From assembly GCF_030269645.1 (NCBI RefSeq), contig NZ_BSTR01000060.1:1-43850 (forward strand): a stretch of DNA of 43,850 nt, written 5' to 3'. Each line of letters opens with the position of its first letter. The stretch's first letter is position 1. The notes beneath the pieces are model-generated. The model was not told the DNA's origin, searched no databases, and saw only the letters and a list, made by a program, of their open reading frames with translations. This document shows, one piece after another, positions 1-6,678 of this stretch. The DNA is from Actinokineospora sp. NBRC 105648 (GTDB lineage Bacteria; Actinomycetota; Actinomycetes; Mycobacteriales; Pseudonocardiaceae). The position numbers and the translations under genes are program-made.

Positions 1-126
1 AACTCACTTCGTGCGGGGCCCCTAGAGCACCGCGGTGGTGAAAAAAGGGCGGGTGAAGGGCATCCCCACCACACGGCAAGTTTAGCGGTGCTCTCCCCCC
101 ACACGAAGTGAGTCCACTGAATCGAG
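1..126 (-). repeat. Long hairpin element copy 1 (truncated by window edge)
   Basis: This is an inverted repeat whose left part lies outside the window. Visible outer arms are 2-18 and 97-113, and the inner stem is 24-33 with 85-94 around a loop at 34-84. Read on the minus strand it matches copies 2 and 3: an outer arm ending in GGGG, an inner stem ending in CGC, a loop of about 50 nt starting with TA, and the one-sided segment TAGGGGCCCC. The arm at 114-126 aligns with the outer arm of copy 2 and must pair with sequence left of base 1. The two visible outer-arm mismatches (12-14 region and base 1) become G-U pairs in a minus-strand RNA but are C/A clashes on the plus strand, which supports the minus orientation. 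Confidence 0.75.
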
Positions 127-476
127 CGCATCCGTAGCGGGTGTTGCGTGGGGTGGGGCTTGAGAATTAGAGATGAAGGAAAAGAGGAAAGGAAAAGGGG
201 GGAAGGGGCGGGAAGGGCCGGGAAGGGAGGGAAGGGAAGAGTCAGGACGAGCCGGGGCGGCGGTCGCGGGAGCAGTTGGGCGCTTAAAGGCACCTGGGGC
301 ACCTAGGCGCCGGCGGTGGTGGCTGCGCGGTGGGTGGCTGTGGTCGGTGGGGTGGGGCGGGCTAGCGCTCGGGTGGGGAGCGGGTCTGGGGTGGACGGCT
401 TGCCAAGGGGGCAGTGTCTTGCGCGGTAGTGCGCTATGCGCAATAGTGTTTACAGCGCGATACCGGGAGGGGGCGC
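127..476. other. Non-coding spacer with G-rich homopurine tract
   Basis: I see no convincing gene here. Bases about 174-241 are almost pure purine on the plus strand, with many runs of three or more G separated by short A-containing spacers; this could form a G-quadruplex or triplex. Bases 242-400 remain G-rich with no protein-like codon pattern. The 122-residue reading frame starting at 173 is Lys/Gly/Arg-rich low-complexity sequence and I do not accept it. The PadR promoter and operator candidate occupies the last 60 bases. Confidence 0.6.
419..443. promoter_or_regulatory. Candidate PadR autoregulatory operator
   Basis: The perfect inverted repeat TGCGC-TAT-GCGCA lies at 430-442, nested in a wider TTGCGC ... 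GCGCAA pair at 419-424 and 438-443. It sits 35-58 bp upstream of the PadR start codon. PadR proteins commonly bind inverted repeats that overlap their own promoter, so the position fits autorepression. The assignment is inferred from position and symmetry only. Confidence 0.45.
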
Positions 477-806
477 ATGGACACCAGTCAGTTGCTCAAG
501 GGTGTGCTGGATCTTGCCGTGCTGGCTGTGCTCAGGGATGAGGACGGGTACGGCTATGACGTGCTCCGCAGGCTGCGGGGTGGGGGGATGGAAGAGGTCG
601 GGGACGCGTCCGTCTACGGGACGTTGCGCAGGCTGTACCGGGCCGGGTTGCTGACCTCCTACGTGGTGCCCAGTGACGAGGGTCCGCATCGGAAGTACTA
701 CGGGGTGAACGACGCCGGGCGGGAACGGCTCGTGGAGTCGGAGCGGGCTTGGCGGGCGTTCGCCGAGACCTTGGACGGGATCTTGACGAAGGGGGCCGTG
801 GCGTGA
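477..806 (+). CDS. PadR family transcriptional regulator
   Basis: A 109-residue winged-helix regulator of the PadR family. Residues about 1-80 carry the PadR fold: LLKGVLDLAVLAVL (first helix), GYGYDVLRRL, then SVYGTLRRLYRAGLL (recognition helix) and the wing with RKYYGVNDAGRERL. The C-terminal helix typical of dimerisation is short, as in subfamily-2 PadR proteins. The ATG at 477 follows a strong purine-rich ribosome site (464-473). The stop overlaps the start of the next gene by 4 nt, so the two are translationally coupled. PadR genes followed by a HAAS-domain membrane protein are a recurrent pair; the membrane partner is probably the regulated output. The ligand is unknown. An inverted repeat just upstream may be its operator. 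Confidence 0.93.
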   Translation: MDTSQLLKGVLDLAVLAVLRDEDGYGYDVLRRLRGGGMEEVGDASVYGTLRRLYRAGLLTSYVVPSDEGPHRKYYGVNDAGRERLVESERAWRAFAETLDGILTKGAVA

Positions 807-2020
807 GCACCGAGACCGGGACGCGCCCGGAGCTGGTGGACTACCTCGCCCGGGTCCGGGCGGCGCTGGCCGACCTGCCGGGTGATGAGTTGGCCGAGGT
901 CATGGAGGACGTCGAGCCGCACGTGATCGAGGTGTTCGATGAAGCGGGCACGGGGGAGGAGGTCGTGCGGAGGCTGGGTACGCCGGAGGCCTACGCCGCC
1001 GAGCTGCGTGCCGCCGGTGGGTATCCGCCGCCGTTCACCGACGTGCTCACACCGGCGCGCCGCACCTGGTCCGCGCGGTACGCGTTCTGGATGACCGGGT
1101 TCACCACCGCGGTCGCGTTCGTCACCGGGTTGGCCAACTTCGGTGGGGGTGGCGGTGCGAAGTTCGCCCCGCTGATCGGGTTCGCGATCCTGTTGGCCCC
1201 CGCGCTCTGGTCGATCTTCACCGGTGCGGTGCGGCGCGCGGACATCGAGGCCCTGCCGGAGTACCGGTTCGCCCTGCGCAAGGGGCGGGGGCTGGTGGCC
1301 GTGCTGCCCGAGCCCGTGCTGGCCTACTTCCGGTCGCTGCGGCCGGCCTGGTGGCTGGTGCGCGTGCTGCTGGTCGCGGTGGCCGTGCTGGCGGCCCGGT
1401 CGTCGTCGGCGGTGCCCGTGCTGCTGGTGGCCGTGCTCGTCTCCTGGGCCGGGCCCCGGTCGCGGACCGATCGCCGGTTCCTGCCCGTCTCGGTGGTGGC
1501 AAACGCTTTCCTCACCGGTGTGGTCCTCGCGCTCGTCGCGACCGTGCTGTTCGGGGCGAGCTCGTCCGCCCGCGGCGACTACGGGTACTACCCGGGCCCG
1601 CCGGTGGGGCTGACCCACGACGGCGACTACCTGTCCAATGTGTACGCGGTGGACGGCGACGGCAAGGCGATCCCGGAGTTCTACCTCTACGACGAGAACG
1701 GCAACCCGCTCAACGTGCGGGTCGACACCTGTGGTGACGGGCGGTACCGGGAGCCGCTGTACCGCAACCGCTTCCCGCTGCCGGAGGTCGACTACCGCGA
1801 CGGTCGCTGCGTGGAGAGCACCGGGCTGCCGTTCGTCCCGCTGCCGCCCAACCCCAGCGGTGGCCGAGCACCTTCGGCGACCTCTCCGACCACCGCGCCC
1901 TCGATCACGACCACGCCCTCGGTCACCGCCACGCCGTCGGCGCCCACCACGGCGCCCACGACCACTGCGCCAACCACCACTGCACCCACGACCACCGCAC
2001 CCCCGACCACGACCGGGTAA
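803..2020 (+). CDS. HAAS-domain membrane protein with Thr-rich tail
   Basis: A 405-residue protein starting at the GTG that overlaps the PadR stop; an in-frame ATG at 749 lies inside padR and is unlikely. Residues about 8-75 resemble the HAAS/DUF1700 helical domain (LVDYLARVRAALADLP ... EVVRRLGTPEAYAAELR), which is often encoded next to PadR regulators. Four or five hydrophobic stretches follow: about 93-113, 121-140, 180-212 and 226-252. Residues about 254-355 form a probable outside domain rich in Tyr, Gly and Asp, with two Cys that could pair. The tail from about 358 is Thr/Pro/Ser with tandem PTTTA units, like a cell-wall-spanning or O-mannosylated stalk. The role is unknown; a PadR-controlled envelope stress protein is a reasonable guess. 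Confidence 0.8.
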   Translation: MSTETGTRPELVDYLARVRAALADLPGDELAEVMEDVEPHVIEVFDEAGTGEEVVRRLGTPEAYAAELRAAGGYPPPFTDVLTPARRTWSARYAFWMTGFTTAVAFVTGLANFGGGGGAKFAPLIGFAILLAPALWSIFTGAVRRADIEALPEYRFALRKGRGLVAVLPEPVLAYFRSLRPAWWLVRVLLVAVAVLAARSSSAVPVLLVAVLVSWAGPRSRTDRRFLPVSVVANAFLTGVVLALVATVLFGASSSARGDYGYYPGPPVGLTHDGDYLSNVYAVDGDGKAIPEFYLYDENGNPLNVRVDTCGDGRYREPLYRNRFPLPEVDYRDGRCVESTGLPFVPLPPNPSGGRAPSATSPTTAPSITTTPSVTATPSAPTTAPTTTAPTTTAPTTTAPPTTTG

Positions 2021-2037
2021 CCGCGGTCACGGCGCCG

Positions 2038-2095
2038 TCAAGACGGCGTAAAAGCGGCTGGTCGGCACGTCAAGGAGCCGTCAGGTTCCCTCAAG
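2038..2095. promoter_or_regulatory. Candidate KdpE operator: phased TCAAG repeats
   Basis: Four direct repeats lie in front of the kdp operon: TCAAG at 2038, TCAAG at 2070, TCAGG at 2081 and TCAAG at 2091. Start-to-start spacings of 32, 11 and 10 bp put them on one face of the helix. OmpR/PhoB-class regulators such as KdpE bind head-to-tail direct repeats with about 10-11 bp spacing. The kdpE gene is the last gene of this operon. The assignment is inferred. Confidence 0.45.
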
Positions 2096-2100
2096 CCCGG

Positions 2101-2127
2101 CCGTGGGAAGAGCACGCTCTCCCACGG
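2101..2127 (+). promoter_or_regulatory. Hairpin in the kdp 5' region
   Basis: The two arms CCGTGGGA and TCCCACGG pair, and the stem extends by GAG/CTC across one bulged A with a CACG loop, giving 11 base pairs. No U-run follows. It lies between the phased repeats and the first coding start, about 45 nt before the ATG at 2170. It may be a weak terminator for the preceding gene or a leader structure. I cannot decide which. Confidence 0.5.
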
Positions 2128-2169
2128 TCGGGCCGCCACCGGGGCGGTCCGGTGGAGAGGGGAAACCCG

Positions 2170-2253
2170 ATGGCCGACCTGGCCTACGCCGCCCTGTTAG
2201 TCGGCGGTTTCCTGGCCCTCGCGCTCACCCTGCGCGGGCTGGAGAAGCTGTGA
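2170..2253 (+). CDS. Small membrane peptide upstream of kdpF
   Basis: A 27-residue peptide beginning MADLAYAALLVGG and ending TLRGLEKL. It is one hydrophobic helix (about residues 5-20) with a basic/acidic C-terminal end. GAGAGGGG about 10 nt ahead of the ATG is a good ribosome site. Its TGA overlaps the kdpF GTG by 4 nt (2250-2253), the same coupling used throughout the operon, which argues strongly that it is translated. Its size and topology resemble KdpF, the small helix that stabilises KdpFABC. It is a distinct peptide, not a second KdpF, because the true KdpF follows immediately. Function is unknown; an additional accessory helix of the pump or a translational leader are the main options. 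Confidence 0.7.
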   Translation: MADLAYAALLVGGFLALALTLRGLEKL

Positions 2254-2336
2254 TCGCGAACGTCGTCGGCGGTGTGCTCGCGCTCGCCCTGGTCGTGTAC
2301 CTGTTCGTCGCGCTGATCCGCCCGGAGAAGTTCTGA
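2250..2336 (+). CDS. kdpF: K+-transporting ATPase subunit KdpF
   Basis: A 28-residue, single-helix peptide (VIANVVGGVLALALVVYLFV then ALIRPEKF) starting with GTG. Length, the hydrophobic core and the conserved ending L-x-x-PE-(K/R)F match KdpF, the lipid-like stabilising subunit of the KdpFABC pump. It overlaps the upstream small peptide by 4 nt and kdpA by 1 nt (the TGATG junction at 2334-2338). It is too short for most gene callers. Confidence 0.93.
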   Translation: MIANVVGGVLALALVVYLFVALIRPEKF

Positions 2337-3985
2337 TGCCGGGCCTGCTGCAGCTCGGCCTGCTCCTCGTCGCGCTCGCGGTGGTCTACAAGCCGCTGGG
2401 CGACCACATGGCCAAGGTCTACTCGTCGGAGAAGCACTGGCGGGTCGAGAAAGCCGTCTACCGGGTGACCCGGGTCGACCCCGGGTCGCAGCAGCACTGG
2501 AAGACCTACGCGTCCGCGGTGCTCGGGTTCTCCGCGGTGTCGGTGATCCTGCTGTTCCTGCTGCAGCGCCTGCAATCCCTGCTGCCGCTGGACTTCGGCC
2601 GCGGTCCGGTGCCGGTCGGCGTCGCGTTCAACACCGCGATCAGCTTCGTCACCAACACCAACTGGCAGTCCTACGTCCCCGAGTCGACCATGGGCCACAC
2701 CGTCCAAATGGTCGGCCTGACGGTGCAGAACTTCCTGTCCGCCGCGGTCGGCATGGCGGTGGCCGTCGCGCTGGTGCGCGGGTTCACCCGCTCCGGCACC
2801 GACCGGATCGGCAACTTCTGGGTCGACCTGGTGCGCGGCACGATCCGCGTCCTGCTGCCGATGGCCTTCATCTCGGCCATCGTGCTCGTGGCGCTGGGCG
2901 TCACGATGAGCCTCAAGTCCGGTGTGGACGTGGTGAACCCGGACGGCTCCAGCAGCACGATCGCGCTGGCGCCCACCGCGAGCCAGGAGGCCATCAAGGA
3001 ACTGGGCACCAACGGCGGCGGTGTCTTCAACGCCAACTCCGCGCACCCCTTCGAGAACCCCAACGGCTGGACCAACCTGGTCGAGATCTTCCTGATCATG
3101 GTCATCCCGGTCAGCCTGACCCGCACCTTCGGCGTCTTGGCGGGCAACCGCAGGCACGGGTACGTGCTGCTCTCGGTGATGGGCGCCATCTGGGGCGCCA
3201 TGCTCGCGGTGATCTGGTGGGCCGAGGCGCACCCCAACGGGCCGGCGGCGCTGCTCGCGGGCGCGGCCATGGAGGGCAAGGAACAGCGGTTCGGCATCGC
3301 CGGGTCCGCCCTGTTCGCCAACGCCACCACCGGCACCTCCACCGGCGCGGTCAACGCCATGCACGACAGCTTCACCGGCCTCGGTGGCGGCGGCACCATC
3401 CTCAACATGCTCTTCGGCGAGCTGACGCCGGGCGGCGTGGGCACCGGCCTCTACAGCATCCTGATCATGGCCGTGATCGCCATGTTCCTGGCGGGCCTGA
3501 TGGTCGGCCGCACCCCGGAGTACCTCGGCAAGAAGCTGGGCAGGCGCGAGGTCACCTGCGCGGCCATCGCCATGCTCGCGATGCCGACCGTGGTGCTCCT
3601 CGGCGCGGGCGCCGCGCTGGTCCTGCCCGCCACCACGGGAGTCCTGAACAACCCGGGCGAACACGGACTGTCCGAAGTGCTCTACGCCTACGCCTCGGCC
3701 GGCAACAACAACGGCAGCGCGTTCGCGGGCATCACCGTCACCAGTGATTGGTTCCAGACCACGCTCGGGCTGTGCATGCTGTTCGGCCGGTTCATCCCGA
3801 TCCTGGCCGTGCTCTGCCTCGCGGGCTCGCTGGCCGCGCAGAAGACCGTGCCGCGCACCGCGGGCACGCTCCCCACCACCGGCCCGTTGTTCGCCACCAT
3901 GCTCGGCGGCACAGTCGTGCTCGTCGCGGCCCTCACCTTCATCCCGGCGCTCGCGCTCGGTCCCATCGCGGAGGCACTGGCGTGA
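2336..3985 (+). CDS. kdpA: K+-transporting ATPase subunit KdpA
   Basis: The 549-residue channel-like subunit of the high-affinity K+ pump, close to the usual length of about 555. It is polytopic with about ten membrane segments and belongs to the SKT superfamily; the four pore-loop repeats are seen around [11 protein letters not shown] (about residue 102), [20 protein letters not shown] (about 223), the [17 protein letters not shown] stretch (about 331) and [16 protein letters not shown] (about 450). These lines carry the conserved Gly/Asn residues of the selectivity filter. K+ enters here and is passed toward KdpB. The start ATG overlaps the kdpF stop and the TGA overlaps the kdpB GTG by 4 nt. 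Confidence 0.97.
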   Translation: MPGLLQLGLLLVALAVVYKPLGDHMAKVYSSEKHWRVEKAVYRVTRVDPGSQQHWKTYASAVLGFSAVSVILLFLLQRLQSLLPLDFGRGPVPVGVAFNTAISFVTNTNWQSYVPESTMGHTVQMVGLTVQNFLSAAVGMAVAVALVRGFTRSGTDRIGNFWVDLVRGTIRVLLPMAFISAIVLVALGVTMSLKSGVDVVNPDGSSSTIALAPTASQEAIKELGTNGGGVFNANSAHPFENPNGWTNLVEIFLIMVIPVSLTRTFGVLAGNRRHGYVLLSVMGAIWGAMLAVIWWAEAHPNGPAALLAGAAMEGKEQRFGIAGSALFANATTGTSTGAVNAMHDSFTGLGGGGTILNMLFGELTPGGVGTGLYSILIMAVIAMFLAGLMVGRTPEYLGKKLGRREVTCAAIAMLAMPTVVLLGAGAALVLPATTGVLNNPGEHGLSEVLYAYASAGNNNGSAFAGITVTSDWFQTTLGLCMLFGRFIPILAVLCLAGSLAAQKTVPRTAGTLPTTGPLFATMLGGTVVLVAALTFIPALALGPIAEALA

Positions 3986-6057
3986 CCACCACCGAAACCC
4001 TGCGGCACACCGAACCCGAGGCCGCGCCCACGGCGAACACCGGCCGCGTCGGCGCGGGTGTGTTCAACCCCCGGCAGCTGCTCACCTCGCTGCCGGACGC
4101 GCTGCGCAAGCTCGACCCGCGCCACCAGGCGCGCAACCCCGTCATGTTCGTGGTGTGGGTGGGCTCGCTGCTGGTGACCGTGTTCGCGGTCGCCGAGCCG
4201 AGCGGATTCACCATCGCGGTCGCGATCTGGCTGTGGTTCACCGTGCTCTTCGCGAACCTGGCCGAGGCGGTGGCCGAGGGCCGGGGCAAGGCGCAGGCGG
4301 AGTCGTTGCGCCGCACCAAGCGCGACACGATGGCCCGCAGGCTGGTCGAGGGCGGCGAGGAACTCGTCTCCGGCGCCCTGCTGCGCGTCGGCGACCGGGT
4401 CGTGGTCGAGGCGGGCGAGGTGATCCCCGGCGACGGCGACATCGTCGAGGGCATCGCCACCGTCGACGAGTCGGCCATCACCGGCGAGTCCGCGCCGGTG
4501 ATCCGCGAGTCCGGCGGCGACCGGTCGGCGGTCACCGGCGGCACCACGGTGCTCTCCGACCGGATCGTGGTCCAGATCGCCACCAAGCCCGGCGAGTCCT
4601 TCGTGGACCGGATGATCGCGCTCGTCGAGGGCGCGCAGCGGCAGAAGACCCCGAACGAGATCGCGCTCACCATCCTGCTGTCCACGCTGACGATCATCTT
4701 CCTGCTCGCCGTCGTGGCGCTGCAGCCGATGTCGACCTACTCCGGCTCGCGGCAGTCGGTGACGGTGCTGACCGCGCTGCTCGTCTGCCTGATCCCCACC
4801 ACGATCGGCGCGCTGCTGTCCGCGATCGGCATCGCGGGCATGGACCGCCTGGTGCAGCGCAACGTCCTGGCCACCTCCGGCCGCGCGGTCGAGGCGGCCG
4901 GTGACGTCAGCACGCTGCTGCTGGACAAGACCGGCACCATCACCTTCGGCAACCGCCGGGCCACCGAGCTGTTCCCGGTCGGCACCGCCACCGCCGCGGA
5001 CCTGGCCGCCGCCGCGCGGTTGTCCAGCCTGGCCGACGGCACGCCGGAAGGCCGCAGCATCGTCGAGTTGTGCGTCGCCGAGCACGGTCTGCCCGCCGAA
5101 CCGACCCAGGCCGAGCGGGCGGGGGAGTCCGTCCCGTTCACCGCGCAGACCCGGATGAGCGGCATCGACATCGGCGGCAGGCAGATCCGCAAGGGCGCCG
5201 CCAGCGCGGTGCGCGCGTGGGTGGGCGAGCAGGGCGGTGTCGTCCCCGACGAGGTGCACGAGATCGTCGACCGGATCGCGGCCGAGGGCGGCACGCCGCT
5301 CGTGGTGGCCGAGGGCCCGGTGGTGCGCGGTGTGGTGCGGCTGTCCGATGTGGTCAAACCCGGCATGCGCGAGCGGTTCGCCGAACTGCGTGCGATGGGC
5401 ATCAGGACGGTCATGATCACCGGCGACAACGCGCTGACCGCCAAGGCCATCGCCGGGCAGGCGGGCGTCGACGACTTCCTCGCCGAGGCCAAGCCCGAGG
5501 ACAAGATGGCCCTGATCCGCAAGGAGCAGGAGGGTGGGCGGCTGGTCGCGATGACCGGCGACGGCACCAACGACGCCCCCGCGCTGGCCCAGGCCGACGT
5601 GGGCGTGGCGATGAACAGCGGGACCATGGCCGCCAAGGAGGCGGGCAACATGGTCGACCTCGACTCCGACCCCACCAAGCTGATCGAGGTCGTCGAGATC
5701 GGCAAGCAGCTGCTGATCACCCGCGGCGCGCTGACCACCTTCAGCATCGCCAACGACCTGGCCAAGTACTTCGCGATCCTGCCCGCCATGTTCGCCGCGG
5801 TCTACCCGCAGCTGGACAAGCTCAACATCACCCACCTGCACTCGCCCAACTCGGCGATCCTGTCCGCGGTGATCTTCAACGCGCTGGTCATCGTCGGGCT
5901 GATCCCGCTGGCGCTGCGCGGCGTGCGCTACCGGCCCGCGGGCGCCCAGGCGCTGCTGCGGCGCAACCTGCTGGTCTACGGCCTCGGCGGCATCGTGACG
6001 CCGTTCGCCGGGATCTGGCTGATCGACCTGCTCGTCCGACTCCTCCCGGGAATGTGA
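3982..6057 (+). CDS. kdpB: K+-transporting P-type ATPase KdpB
   Basis: The 691-residue catalytic subunit, a P-type ATPase of the kdp class. The GTG at 3982 overlaps the kdpA stop; longer in-frame starts lie inside kdpA and are rejected. Key motifs are TGES at about residues 167-170 (actuator domain), DKTGT with phosphorylated Asp at about 315, [10 protein letters not shown] for nucleotide binding, and [11 protein letters not shown] at about 525 (hinge/Mg binding). Membrane helices lie near residues 55-100, 225-290 and 575-690. It hydrolyses ATP to drive K+ import with KdpA, KdpC and KdpF in the cytoplasmic membrane. No key residue is missing. Confidence 0.97.
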   Translation: MTTTETLRHTEPEAAPTANTGRVGAGVFNPRQLLTSLPDALRKLDPRHQARNPVMFVVWVGSLLVTVFAVAEPSGFTIAVAIWLWFTVLFANLAEAVAEGRGKAQAESLRRTKRDTMARRLVEGGEELVSGALLRVGDRVVVEAGEVIPGDGDIVEGIATVDESAITGESAPVIRESGGDRSAVTGGTTVLSDRIVVQIATKPGESFVDRMIALVEGAQRQKTPNEIALTILLSTLTIIFLLAVVALQPMSTYSGSRQSVTVLTALLVCLIPTTIGALLSAIGIAGMDRLVQRNVLATSGRAVEAAGDVSTLLLDKTGTITFGNRRATELFPVGTATAADLAAAARLSSLADGTPEGRSIVELCVAEHGLPAEPTQAERAGESVPFTAQTRMSGIDIGGRQIRKGAASAVRAWVGEQGGVVPDEVHEIVDRIAAEGGTPLVVAEGPVVRGVVRLSDVVKPGMRERFAELRAMGIRTVMITGDNALTAKAIAGQAGVDDFLAEAKPEDKMALIRKEQEGGRLVAMTGDGTNDAPALAQADVGVAMNSGTMAAKEAGNMVDLDSDPTKLIEVVEIGKQLLITRGALTTFSIANDLAKYFAILPAMFAAVYPQLDKLNITHLHSPNSAILSAVIFNALVIVGLIPLALRGVRYRPAGAQALLRRNLLVYGLGGIVTPFAGIWLIDLLVRLLPGM

Positions 6058-6061
6058 CGCC

Positions 6062-6670
6062 ATGACCCAGCTGTTCAAGCAGAGCGCCGCCGGATTGCGG
6101 ATGCTGCTCCTGCTCACCGTGATCACCGGCGTCCTCTACCCGCTCGCGGTGTGGACGGTCAGCAGGCTCCCGGGGCTCGAGGCGAACGCGGAGGGGTCGG
6201 TGGTGACCGTCAACGGCACCGCGGTCGGCTCCGAGCTCATCGGCCGCGACCCGGTCGCGAGCGACCCGGCGAACGACCCGTGGTTCCACAACCGGCCCTC
6301 GGCGGGCTCCACCGACGCCCTCGGCCCGGGCGACCCGAAGACCTCGGGCGGATCCAACAAGGCGACCGGCAACGCCGACCTGGTGGCCAAGGTCCAGGAG
6401 CGGGTCGACCTCATCGCCAAGCGCGAGGGCGTCGACCCGGCCAAGGTCCCCGCCGACGCGGTGACCGCCTCGGCCTCCGGGCTCGACCCCGACATCAGCC
6501 CGGCCTACGCCGAGCTCCAGGTGCCCAGGGTGGCGCGGGTGCGCGGGCTGACCGAGGATCGGGTGCGGGCCCTGGTCGCCGAGCACACCTCCGGCCGGGG
6601 GCTGGGCTTCGTCGGGGAGCCGACGGTCAACGTGCTGGGCCTCAACCTCGCGGTCAAGGCCCAGGGGTAG
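6062..6670 (+). CDS. kdpC: K+-transporting ATPase subunit KdpC
   Basis: A 202-residue subunit with one N-terminal membrane helix (about 12-34, LRMLLLLTVITGVLYPLAVW) and a soluble periplasmic-side domain. Conserved KdpC features are GSELIGR, FHNRPSAGS, SGGSNKA, and the segment ASASGLDPDISPAYAELQVPRVAR shown here only in part (ASGLDPDISPAYA). The C-terminal VNVLGLNLAV is also typical. KdpC stabilises the pump and assists ATP binding. The ATG lies 4 nt after the kdpB stop. Confidence 0.96.
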   Translation: MTQLFKQSAAGLRMLLLLTVITGVLYPLAVWTVSRLPGLEANAEGSVVTVNGTAVGSELIGRDPVASDPANDPWFHNRPSAGSTDALGPGDPKTSGGSNKATGNADLVAKVQERVDLIAKREGVDPAKVPADAVTASASGLDPDISPAYAELQVPRVARVRGLTEDRVRALVAEHTSGRGLGFVGEPTVNVLGLNLAVKAQG

Positions 6671-6678
6671 GGAGCGAA

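Noticed and set aside
173..541. 122-residue plus-strand reading frame
   Set aside because: The product is Lys/Gly/Arg low-complexity from the homopurine tract and overlaps the PadR start and promoter; no domain or convincing ribosome site.
2021..2169. c-di-AMP (ydaO-type) riboswitch before kdp
   Set aside because: Some K+ transporter genes have one, but I could not find the conserved core segments; only a simple hairpin and direct repeats are present.
3688..6126. 812-residue minus-strand frame opposite kdpB
   Set aside because: Antisense shadow of kdpA/kdpB, rich in Asp/Gly/His/Arg, without any recognisable motif.
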